12,009 nucleotides of DNA from Tritrichomonas foetus (taxonomy: Eukaryota > Parabasalia > Tritrichomonadida > Tritrichomonadidae), in the NCBI GenBank assembly GCA_001839685.1, contig MLAK01001272.1, forward strand, positions 1-12,009, written 5' to 3'. Shown one piece after another: positions 1 through 6,703 of the stretch (positions are counted from its first letter, which is position 1; every line of letters begins with the position of its first letter). Made by a program: the position numbers and the translations under genes. A model generated the notes under the pieces. That model ran no database searches and was not told the DNA's origin. It was given only the letters and a program-made list of their open reading frames with translations.

Positions 1-12
1 TATGTTTTCAAT

Positions 13-38
13 GAAGCTACGCTTCTCGGACGAAGTCC
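13..38. repeat. Two adjacent short hairpins
   Basis: GAAGC (13-17) pairs with GCTTC (21-25) across TAC. GGAC (28-31) pairs with GTCC (35-38) across a GAA triloop. Both are perfect but short. They lie just upstream of the direct repeat and probably belong to the same repetitive sequence. No function can be assigned. Confidence 0.5.
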
Positions 39-45
39 TTTATGA

Positions 46-153
46 TTTCGTTGGTTTTCTCATTCATGAAATTTTTAATGTGAATTTGTTGGGTTTGATG
101 AAATTTCATGTTTANATTTGTTTTTTCGTTAGTTTTCTCATTCATGAAATTTT
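46..153 (+). repeat. 30-bp direct repeat, two copies 78 bp apart
   Basis: Copies lie at 46-75 and 124-153 and match at 29 of 30 positions (g53 versus a131). The 78-bp offset is a multiple of three, so an open frame crossing both reads the peptide SFLIHEIF twice. That makes the short frame here (2-208) look like a by-product of the repeat. N115 lies between the copies. Function unknown. Confidence 0.7.
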
Positions 154-194
154 CAGTTGGGATTTTTTGAGCGAAGCGCAAAAAATCACAACTG
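154..194. repeat. 16-bp-stem hairpin with GC-GAA-GC apex
   Basis: Positions 154-169 pair with 179-194 at 15 of 16 positions (mismatch at g160). The 9-nt loop can fold further as GC-GAA-GC at 171-177. The right arm starts CAAAAAATC. The apex is the same heptamer that sits at the centre of the foldback element at 8259-8557. It may be a remnant of a related foldback repeat or a stand-alone hairpin. Confidence 0.65.
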
Positions 195-446
195 TATACT
201 CTACTTAATACATAAAAAAAAAAGAGATATGAACCATTGATTAAGGATTGACCAATTTTGAAGTAACTCCAGGCTATAGTTTCATCAAGTTTAAATATTG
301 CTTTAGAGAAAACAAAATCAAAATAACATTTTTTTCAATCATGAAAATGCTTATTTCTCAAAAAGTTCTAATGACATGCTAACTAAAAAGAAGGAGAACG
401 TTAAATCCATCCGTTAAAAATCAATTTTGAGGATCTTTTTTTCTTT
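195..446. other. Gene-free AT-rich stretch before the first gene
   Basis: This stretch joins the repeats at the window start to the first gene. It has no credible open frame, RNA gene or tandem repeat. It ends in a T-rich run (about 436-447) immediately before the proposed initiator. Confidence 0.5.
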
Positions 447-451
447 TCATA
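447..451 (+). promoter_or_regulatory. Initiator-like site (TCATA) of the coiled-coil gene
   Basis: TCATA matches the trichomonad initiator consensus TCA(+1)Y(T/A), known from Trichomonas vaginalis. With +1 at A449 the 5' UTR would be 15 nt, in the short range typical of this group. A pyrimidine-rich run precedes it. The match is short and could be chance. Confidence 0.5.
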
Positions 452-463
452 TCTCCACATCAA

Positions 464-2755
464 ATGTCAGAAGATTCTCAGCATATCGATGGAAATGCAC
501 AGCAAGACGAGATTCACCCACCAGAAAACCGAGATTCATTCGATCGAGCTCCAAGAAATCAATCCAGCAATATTCCAGTTCAAAATTCAATGGAAAACGA
601 TGACAATGAAACTCACTGCATAGACTTCAACCGCGAGCCACATCGATTCAATTTCGCCATGTCCGGATCAAGGGCGATTCAGAATAATTCGCTCTCAATC
701 GACCCAAACCCAAACATCAGGGGAAGCCCGAGGGTCTCTCGAAGGAGCGAGCCGATTTTCGACCAAAACCAGGAAAATGAAGAAGATGGAAATAATATTC
801 AGGACGATCTGCTGCTCAACAATGTTTCCGCTTTAACAAACCAGGAAGAGCCAGGTGAGGACCAAGAAAATAAAGGCGATTCGGGAAATGAGCCAAACAA
901 AGCAGAAAGCCAAAATGAAAGCAAAAGTGAAAATCATGAAAGTGAAAATGAAAATAAAAAGAATGAGAGTGAGAATATTGAAAGTGAAAATCATAAGAGT
1001 GAAACTGAAAGTAATAAAAGCGAAAGTGAAAAGAATGATAAAGAGAACGAAAATGACAATAATTTAATAAATAATGAATCTGAAAGCACAATGAAAGATG
1101 ATGAAGAAAAGAAATCTGAAATCGAGCATCAGAACGAGAATAACAATATTGAGGCGAATACTTATCAGCCCAAATCAATACTTTTTGAATCAAGCTCTTC
1201 TGGATATTCTGACGAACTCCCAGTTGATGGCTTTACTCAACAGTATGGAAGCCAACGTTCGTCAAGTACCAGGCAGAAGCGTAGTGAAGAAATTATTATT
1301 TCATCACAAGATAATGAAACAATCAAAATTGATGGAAATAGTTTGAAAGACAGTCCAAGAAGTAATTATCAGCCACAAACTTCACCAGTATCAAGACGAA
1401 GGCAATATGGATTGGATTCATTATCTTCATTCTCAAATGCTGATTCTTCTGCTCTTTCTACAGACACAGACGATATATCCGTATCAACCTTAAATCCGTC
1501 AGATTTCTCGGAGAATTTTGCACCTAACGCACTCAACTCATCCGAACAGCGATATGGAAGCAAGCAGCCACAAACGCCAACAGCAAATCGTAATCTCAAT
1601 TCAACAAAGAATTCTTATAATAAAAGTAATATAAACACACCTCGTTCAGCCAGATCAACCCGCTCAAATAGAGGCAATAATTTAAACAATAGTAAGGCTA
1701 GCCAACCACAAGTTCCTATTCTTATGCCTCCACTTCGAGTTCAGACGAAGAGCGCTAGGAAACCTCGATATGTTCCACCAGTCCGTGAAGAAGTTCCAGA
1801 ACCAACACAATCTCAACTCAAACTAATGGAGCGATTCATGAACGGTGAAAGCGTAACAGACCTCCAACCAGAAGAATATGACGAAATTATCCTCCAACTT
1901 CAAGAAGCAAGAAAGAAAAGAGCATCAGATCATAAATACAAAGATGGTCAAAAGATAAACAATGCATTAAATCTTGCCAAAAACTGCCAACTGAAAAACC
2001 AAAAAGAATCACGCCAAAAAGAGGCCACAGCCGAATTCAACGAAAAGTTTGAGAAATTTAAGGCCGACTTTCAACAATATGATGATGAAACAGTTCGTAT
2101 GAAAGAAGAATTAAAGCAGAGGCTCGAAGAACAACGAAACAATATTGTTGAGTCTCACACGTTTCAGAAGAAAGAATTAGAAGAACATTGGACATCACCA
2201 ACTAAGATGAGGATGTATAACCGTGCATCAAATACACTCGCAATCCTTAAAAAGAAACATAAGTTGTTGCTCACGCAAGCAAGATTTACTGAGGCTGAGG
2301 AAGTTGATCAATTGATCAAGCAAAAAATAAAGGACGAAGAAATAATTCACCATGAACATCATCAAGCTGATTTCGATATGGCATTATCAATTTTACAGGC
2401 AAAACAAAAAGAGGAATTAAACTTCTTCGATGAGTCAGCTCAAATCCAAATTCAAAAATTGAATCAAAACAGGGCAAGATTGAGAGTCGGCTGGGAAAAC
2501 CAGATGAAAAGATATGAAACACGCCAGGAGCTTCTAAAGGATTCAGATAAGCTATGGAATGCAGAACAATTCCAACGAAGAGATAATGCAAATGCAAAGA
2601 TGATGATGCGACCAACTCAACCACTAGGAAGGATAACTGCCAAAGATATACCTGATCAAGATGTCCCAATTTTGGAGTTGCCACCACTGAACCTCCGTGA
2701 AAATACTCCGAAGAAGAAAAAGAGAGTGAAAAAGGATGATGAAAGTGACATTTGA
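464..2755 (+). CDS. Disordered-acidic plus coiled-coil protein, trichomonad family
   Basis: A 763-residue protein of unknown function. Residues 1-440 are low complexity and probably disordered: Asn/Ser/Glu-rich, with an acidic SEN/SEK repeat block at about 145-225 and Ser/Thr/Arg-rich stretches at about 385-410. From about residue 449 (QSQLKLMERFMNG) to 700 the sequence is strongly helical and charged, rich in Lys, Glu and Gln, as in coiled coils. It contains the blocks EEHWTSPTKMRMYNRASNTL, ARFTEAEEV and KLWNAEQFQRR. From memory, this C-terminal half resembles a multicopy coiled-coil family in Trichomonas, including the closing DIPDQDVPILELPPL segment. The last 15 residues include PKKKKRVKK, which resembles a monopartite nuclear localisation signal. 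No signal peptide or membrane segment is visible. ATG464 lies 15 nt after an initiator-like site. The gene converges on the UBX-like gene. A cytoskeletal or nuclear structural role is a guess. Confidence 0.85.
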   Translation: MSEDSQHIDGNAQQDEIHPPENRDSFDRAPRNQSSNIPVQNSMENDDNETHCIDFNREPHRFNFAMSGSRAIQNNSLSIDPNPNIRGSPRVSRRSEPIFDQNQENEEDGNNIQDDLLLNNVSALTNQEEPGEDQENKGDSGNEPNKAESQNESKSENHESENENKKNESENIESENHKSETESNKSESEKNDKENENDNNLINNESESTMKDDEEKKSEIEHQNENNNIEANTYQPKSILFESSSSGYSDELPVDGFTQQYGSQRSSSTRQKRSEEIIISSQDNETIKIDGNSLKDSPRSNYQPQTSPVSRRRQYGLDSLSSFSNADSSALSTDTDDISVSTLNPSDFSENFAPNALNSSEQRYGSKQPQTPTANRNLNSTKNSYNKSNINTPRSARSTRSNRGNNLNNSKASQPQVPILMPPLRVQTKSARKPRYVPPVREEVPEPTQSQLKLMERFMNGESVTDLQPEEYDEIILQLQEARKKRASDHKYKDGQKINNALNLAKNCQLKNQKESRQKEATAEFNEKFEKFKADFQQYDDETVRMKEELKQRLEEQRNNIVESHTFQKKELEEHWTSPTKMRMYNRASNTLAILKKKHKLLLTQARFTEAEEVDQLIKQKIKDEEIIHHEHHQADFDMALSILQAKQKEELNFFDESAQIQIQKLNQNRARLRVGWENQMKRYETRQELLKDSDKLWNAEQFQRRDNANAKMMMRPTQPLGRITAKDIPDQDVPILELPPLNLRENTPKKKKRVKKDDESDI
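897..1150 (+). repeat. Purine-rich coding repeat (Ser-Glu-Asn/Lys)
   Basis: The coding strand is almost all purine, built from irregular GAAAGTGAAAAT-like units that encode SEN, SEK and ESE repeats (residues about 145-225). The bias removes stops from other frames, so the antisense frame at 816-1193 (Phe/His-rich) is a shadow. Such tracts expand and contract readily, so length may vary between strains. Confidence 0.75.
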
Positions 2756-2772
2756 AATTTGTTGTTGTATAA

Positions 2773-2776
2773 TAAA
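2773..2776 (+). terminator. TAAA polyadenylation-like signal
   Basis: TAAA lies about 18 nt after the TGA stop of the coiled-coil gene, within AATAAATTG. Trichomonas vaginalis uses UAAA at or near the stop codon as its polyadenylation signal. The tetramer is common in AT-rich DNA, so support comes only from position. Confidence 0.4.
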
Positions 2777-3246
2777 TTGTGTTATGAATGGAACCTTACT
2801 TTCAATTGTTTTTTAATGATTTCTTATTTAGTGTGTGAAGTAATAAGAGTATGAATGATTTAATTACAATATGATTGAATTTTGAAGTGAATAATTGAAT
2901 ATCATTTTCAATATTTTAAGAATCTAATAAAAAGAATAATTAATAATACTTGAAATCTAATCTTATGCATCATCTACAATTGAAATGAAATCAAATTTGT
3001 ATTGTATCAAATCTATCAATTAAAGAGATTATATATCAACTAAAAGTATTATAAATCATGAATGTAATAATACGAAATTATTTTCGGTGCAGAAAGAATA
3101 TAAATATCAAAAATATCATATAAAATAAATGTGTAAATAGCCTGTTTGAAATTAAATCAAATACGCCATTGAATTTGCTAAACTAGTTCTCAAAGATGAT
3201 TATAAATCTATTTTTATTAAAAAAGTGAATAAAATGAAACACAAAA
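2777..3246. other. Convergent intergenic spacer, AT-rich
   Basis: This spacer separates two genes that point at each other. It is very AT-rich, with many short poly-A/T words. It has no credible open frame, tandem repeat, strong hairpin or RNA gene. It probably holds only the 3' ends of the two transcripts. Confidence 0.5.
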
Positions 3247-3250
3247 TTTA
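3247..3250 (-). terminator. TAAA signal overlapping the stop codon
   Basis: On the minus strand the TAA stop of the UBX-like gene is followed by A, giving TAAA over the stop codon itself. This arrangement is common in Trichomonas, where UAAA often includes the stop. It supports the called 3' end of the gene. Confidence 0.5.
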
Positions 3251-4915
3251 GTGGCGGAAGTCTTTCACTTCAAAAAAATCTTCAACTTCTTCAGTGTCTC
3301 CCCATGGATTGAAAATTGATAGAATCCTTCGAATAGAGAAAAATCCACAGCATCTCCTTGATCTACTGCCTTCTTCTTCATCTGCACGTGGTAAAATTTC
3401 TTCGGTATCGGTGTGACCTAGTGCAGGCAAAGATTCTTCAATATCCAAAGAAGGACCCCCTCGTTCATCATCCACAAGATTACTTTCTAACACTTCTCCA
3501 CTCTCTTCATCTTCGCCCAAAACACCAACACCTTGATTAGGGCCATTTTGAACATAATTTCGAGTCCTTGTGTGAGTGCTTGTTTGGGCTGGTGTTGGAA
3601 TGAAGTTTGGATCGCCACGACCGCGGAGGATGATGAGTGCTGATGGACTAAGGTCTTCTGCAGCCACTGTTTGTGTTTGATCATTTGTGAGTGTTCGCCT
3701 GAGGTGAGGCACATATATTTCATATCCAGGACCAAATTCGCTTTCAATCCAGGCTCGAACATCACCAACAGTCTGATTTGGTTGGAATTCCATTACTGCT
3801 GTACGGGAAGGAGATTTTGCAGAAATTCTTGCACGTCGTGGCTGACTTGGTGTTTTCTTTATATTGTTGTTTTTATTCACATTTTTATTCGAGTTTGTAT
3901 TGGATTGATGATTACTGTTGGTGCTTGGATTCATATTCGTATTTGTGTTCATATTCGTATTTGGATTCATATTCGTATTTGTGTTTATATTCGTATTTGT
4001 GTTTATATTCGTATTTGTGTTCATATTCGTATTTGTATTCATATTAGTACTTGGGTTAATTGCTTGAGGGGTGAAATTTTGATTGAAAGTTGAACTTGGC
4101 TGTTGGGGCATCCAATTATTTTGTGGTAGTGATGACTGTTGTTGTGGGGGTTGGGGTGGCTGGTAAGGTACAAATGGCCGATACGATGGTGTTTGTGGAT
4201 GATGCGGAAGATCATCATCTTGATCAAAGCCAAAAGATTCATACCTGAAATGATTTCCTTGTGGATAAGTTTGTTGTTGATTAGTTTGTTGTTGATTATT
4301 TTGCTGTATATTATTTTGTTGTACATTATTTTGTTGAAAATTATTTTGCTGTAGATTATTTTGTTGTTGATTATTTTGCTGTAGATTATTTTGTTGTTGA
4401 TTATTTTGTTGTTGTTGTGGAGGAGGAGGATTTTCTTGTGGAGGACGAATTAAATCAGCAAAATCAGTTGATTGTGATGCGATTGATTCAGAATTTGAGA
4501 AAAATTGAGAAAACTCCTCAACTGTTGGATAATTGTCTGGCCAGGCGAACGACACGCCTGATGAGTAAGGGCCAAACACATACAGAGAAGGCACAGACTT
4601 AATTACAAATATTTGAGAAAACATCAGAATTTCCAAAACATTGACGGTTTGGAATAATCTGACAACAATGAACTTGTCGCTGTCTGTTCCAATAATGTTA
4701 AGAACAGTTTCATTATTCCAAAACTCATCTTCCTGCGATGGCTCCGCCTCAATTGAGATCAAAACAGTCAATGTTGGAATGAATGCCTTTTTGGCCAATG
4801 CCTCATTGACGTTAGAGAAGAAGACAGGTGATACAGTTTCTATTGATTCAATATTATGCCTTTCAATATGTGATTCTATAGAATTAGGTATTTCATTCTG
4901 TTCTTCTTCTTCCAT
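3248..4915 (-). CDS. UAS/UBX-domain protein, UBXN4-like p97 adaptor
   Basis: A 555-residue protein. Residues about 30-141 resemble the UAS thioredoxin-like domain of UBXN4/erasin: an ALAKKAFIPTLTVLISI strand, then FSQIFVIKSVPSLYVFG, with no CxxC redox pair. Residues about 163-225 are a QQNNx repeat, about 230-280 are Pro/Gln-rich, and about 290-336 are an Asn-Thr repeat. Residues about 361-431 fit a UBX ubiquitin-like fold (RARIS, then TVGDVRAWI, then LSPSALIILRG). UBX domains bind the N domain of p97/Cdc48, usually through an FPR loop. Here the equivalent stretch reads VPHLRRTL, so Phe-Pro is missing. After an acidic segment, the tail has RCCGFFSIRRILSIFNPW, a short amphipathic stretch with two Cys that could touch a membrane, as the tail of UBXN4 does at the ER. 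The inferred role is recruiting Cdc48 to ER-associated degradation. It is divergent from the glycosyltransferase-like gene. The domain calls are by eye; the UAS match is the stronger of the two. Confidence 0.75.
   Translation of the reverse strand: MEEEEQNEIPNSIESHIERHNIESIETVSPVFFSNVNEALAKKAFIPTLTVLISIEAEPSQEDEFWNNETVLNIIGTDSDKFIVVRLFQTVNVLEILMFSQIFVIKSVPSLYVFGPYSSGVSFAWPDNYPTVEEFSQFFSNSESIASQSTDFADLIRPPQENPPPPQQQQNNQQQNNLQQNNQQQNNLQQNNFQQNNVQQNNIQQNNQQQTNQQQTYPQGNHFRYESFGFDQDDDLPHHPQTPSYRPFVPYQPPQPPQQQSSLPQNNWMPQQPSSTFNQNFTPQAINPSTNMNTNTNMNTNTNINTNTNINTNTNMNPNTNMNTNTNMNPSTNSNHQSNTNSNKNVNKNNNIKKTPSQPRRARISAKSPSRTAVMEFQPNQTVGDVRAWIESEFGPGYEIYVPHLRRTLTNDQTQTVAAEDLSPSALIILRGRGDPNFIPTPAQTSTHTRTRNYVQNGPNQGVGVLGEDEESGEVLESNLVDDERGGPSLDIEESLPALGHTDTEEILPRADEEEGSRSRRCCGFFSIRRILSIFNPWGDTEEVEDFFEVKDFRH
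3930..4055 (-). repeat. 18-bp coding minisatellite (Asn-Thr-Asn-Met/Ile)
   Basis: Seven 18-bp units start at 3930, 3948, 3966, 3984, 4002, 4020 and 4038. On the plus strand the typical unit is TTCATATTCGTATTTGTG; the last unit is the most diverged. On the coding strand they encode NTN(M/I)NT-type repeats in the linker between the UAS and UBX domains of the UBXN4-like protein. The open frames on the plus strand here are shadows of the repeat. Confidence 0.85.
4269..4420 (-). repeat. 15-bp coding repeat (Gln-Gln-Asn-Asn-x)
   Basis: About ten 15-bp units encode QQNNx, with x being L, Q, F, V or I, in the UBXN4-like protein (residues about 163-218). The Q and N codons are kept while the fifth residue varies. 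This is typical of a glutamine/asparagine-rich, prion-like linker. The plus-strand open frame here is a shadow. Confidence 0.8.
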
Positions 4916-5071
4916 TCTTGAAAGATTTTGGAATTATTTATGATTTTTCAAAAGATAATTGGTCAAAATATTCAATATGACCAAATATGTATAGAATTAC
5001 AAAAATTTACGATAAATAATTGACAGAAATTAATATTTTCATATAACATATCACTATTCAACTAAAATTTG
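4916..5071. promoter_or_regulatory. 156-bp divergent promoter region
   Basis: This short interval lies between the divergent UBXN4-like and glycosyltransferase-like genes, so it must hold both promoters. Initiator-like sites are TCATA on the minus strand (4939-4943, +1 about 26 nt before the ATG) and TCACT on the plus strand (5051-5055, +1 19 nt before the ATG). A second plus-strand candidate, TCATA, is at 5039-5043. Near the middle, TGGTCA (4960-4965) and TGACCA (4978-4983) form a perfect inverted pair with a 12-bp spacer. That pair could be a binding site for a dimeric regulator, which is speculative. Confidence 0.5.
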
Positions 5072-6292
5072 ATGGAAGCCAAAAAAATCGTTCTTTTTTC
5101 AGCTTTTTTTGCCTTAACTTTATCGATATTTAGTCCGTTATTGTATCAAATTACAAGCAGTACCACTCCAAAGCCGTCAACCTTTTGGGCAGTCCTTCCA
5201 GACACGAATGAGCCAATATCAAATGATCTACAACGAATTCCACCATCAACGGTCTATCAAAACAAGGAATGGTATAAAGAAGGAAATTTAGATCCTTATG
5301 AAATCTATAACCCCTATTTACAAAAGTGTCTACTTTGTAATTTCAACGTTCGCAATTTAAATTCAGATTCAACAACGCGTGATGCCATTTTTTCATTCAT
5401 GTTTTCAGAAATCGCAGGAATTTTACCTTTCACTCGATCGCTACGGACGACTGGCTCGAATTGCAGAGTGTTCATATTTGCAGATGATAATTCAATGTCA
5501 AAAATTACGGAAGATGAACTCATGGTTCTTGATCGATGTTCAATCACCCTTATTAAAACGGGGTTTAGTAAGCACATGGCATGGACACAAATCGTTTTAT
5601 TGCGATATCCCGTTTTTTATGATTTCCTCTTTTTGAGAAGATATTTGATCGACCGAGTAATTATCGTTGATATGTATGATAGTGTTTTCCAAGGTGATCC
5701 ATTCACTACAGATTTTCAGAAAGATACTTTTTATTTTGTTGAAGAGAACTCTAGTATTGAGAATTGTTGGATAAATGCTTTATGGCTTCAACAGGCTGCA
5801 CCTGATTCATATGAAATAATCAAAAAAAATAAAATTTTGAATTCAGGCTTGTTTATGGGTGGAACGATGCAGGTTCTTAAATTTCTTGATATCTACTTAA
5901 CTTTCTATGAAAATAAAGATCAGAATTCAACTGCTCCCGATCAAGGATATTTTAATTTTGTTGCTTACACAAAAGTGCTAAATGACCCATCAATGAAGAC
6001 AAAAATATTAACTGGAAATGATGGTGTTATTGTTTTGAGTTATTTCCAAGAATCTCAGACAAAATTAATATTCGGAAATTTTAAACCGAAAAATGCTGTG
6101 ATTTATCCTAGAATTCTACATCAATATGACACACGTAGTGAATTTAGAGTTTCAGTCTTTTATGCATGTCCGAAAGGCAGACTGAATACATCAACGTATA
6201 TACGAAATATGCATTCTGATGGAAATTATGGTGGAAATCATATTAGATATGATGAAGAAGAAGAGCATGAAGAAATAGATGCAAATGAATAA
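5072..6292 (+). CDS. Type II membrane glycosyltransferase-like protein (GT-A type)
   Basis: A 406-residue protein. The first ATG is 5072; the TTG three bases upstream is not a plausible start. Residues about 5-28 (KKIVLFSAFFALTLSIFSPL) form a signal anchor with a short cytosolic end, the topology of Golgi or ER glycosyltransferases. The lumenal part has NCRVFIFADDN, then RVIIVDMYDSVFQGDPF with D200 and D203 (a DxxD form of the metal and nucleotide-sugar binding DxD motif). This is followed by NSGLFMGG (about 257), PDQGYFNF (about 290) and ILHQYDTR (about 348). That order matches GT-A enzymes carrying a D-x-x-D-x-x-F-Q-x-D-P-F block. Cys pairs near the start of the domain (CLLCNF) may form disulfides. 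The tail is acidic (EEEEHEEID). The sugar donor, acceptor and exact family cannot be told by eye. It may help build surface glycoconjugates. Confidence 0.7.
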   Translation: MEAKKIVLFSAFFALTLSIFSPLLYQITSSTTPKPSTFWAVLPDTNEPISNDLQRIPPSTVYQNKEWYKEGNLDPYEIYNPYLQKCLLCNFNVRNLNSDSTTRDAIFSFMFSEIAGILPFTRSLRTTGSNCRVFIFADDNSMSKITEDELMVLDRCSITLIKTGFSKHMAWTQIVLLRYPVFYDFLFLRRYLIDRVIIVDMYDSVFQGDPFTTDFQKDTFYFVEENSSIENCWINALWLQQAAPDSYEIIKKNKILNSGLFMGGTMQVLKFLDIYLTFYENKDQNSTAPDQGYFNFVAYTKVLNDPSMKTKILTGNDGVIVLSYFQESQTKLIFGNFKPKNAVIYPRILHQYDTRSEFRVSVFYACPKGRLNTSTYIRNMHSDGNYGGNHIRYDEEEEHEEIDANE

Positions 6293-6496
6293 TTTATTGG
6301 AAAATATTATTATCGAAATTGTTATCGAAATTTTCACTCACCAATGAATTTCGTGTATTCAATGACAATGTTATATATAATTAAATATAGATATATTAAT
6401 ATATATTTATATTTCGGCCAAACATGAAAAAGCTTATAAACATGACAATTAGAATGGCAAAGTTAAACTTATGGTGGATATCCACTGTTAGATTGA
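6293..6496. other. AT-rich spacer with short tandem and palindrome
   Basis: After the glycosyltransferase-like gene comes a small direct repeat around TTATCGAAATTG (about 6309-6332), then an almost pure A/T stretch (about 6370-6413). A perfect 12-bp palindrome, GTGGATATCCAC, is at 6474-6485. There is no credible gene. Confidence 0.45.
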
Positions 6497-6590
6497 TTAT
6501 GTCAACTTTTTATTACAATGGGAAAAAACTGTATGCCATTTTTATGTCAACTCCCTTCTTACAAATTCTGACATAAAACTCTGACATAAA
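6497..6590. promoter_or_regulatory. Cluster of TTATGTCA / TGACATAA motifs
   Basis: TTATGTCAACT occurs exactly at 6497-6507 and 6542-6552. Its core in reverse orientation, TGACATAAA, occurs at 6569-6577 and 6582-6590. Related cores lie nearby (ATGACAA near 6441, CATGTCAAA near 6629). The cluster sits about 115-210 bp upstream of the small membrane protein gene, so a repeated regulatory site is plausible. The function is inferred from position and repetition only. Confidence 0.4.
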
Positions 6591-6703
6591 GTATAGAAAA
6601 CTAACATGCCAGTCTATTTATCACTTCACATGTCAAATTTCACATTTTTTTCAGAGCTGTCCTGTTTTTTGATTGTTTTTTTCTGTGCCAATTCAAAAAT
6701 TCT

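Noticed and set aside
2..208. 68-codon open frame at the window start
   Set aside because: It crosses an N, is built from a direct repeat and a hairpin, and shows no recognisable domain.
816..1193. Antisense Phe/His-rich open frame
   Set aside because: It is a shadow of the purine-rich SEN repeat of the coiled-coil gene.
3671..4354. Plus-strand open frames over the Asn/Gln-rich repeats
   Set aside because: They are shadows of the two in-frame minisatellites in the minus-strand UBX-like gene.
5069..5071. TTG start one codon upstream of ATG5072
   Set aside because: Eukaryotic initiation at TTG is unlikely when an ATG follows immediately.
6591..6612. Possible short trichomonad intron ending in ACTAACATGCCAG
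   Set aside because: It resembles the ACTAACACACAG 3' intron motif, and the frame of the 6704 gene is open downstream of it. But donor candidates at 6591 and 6531 give no in-frame upstream exon: stops intervene or the phase is wrong.
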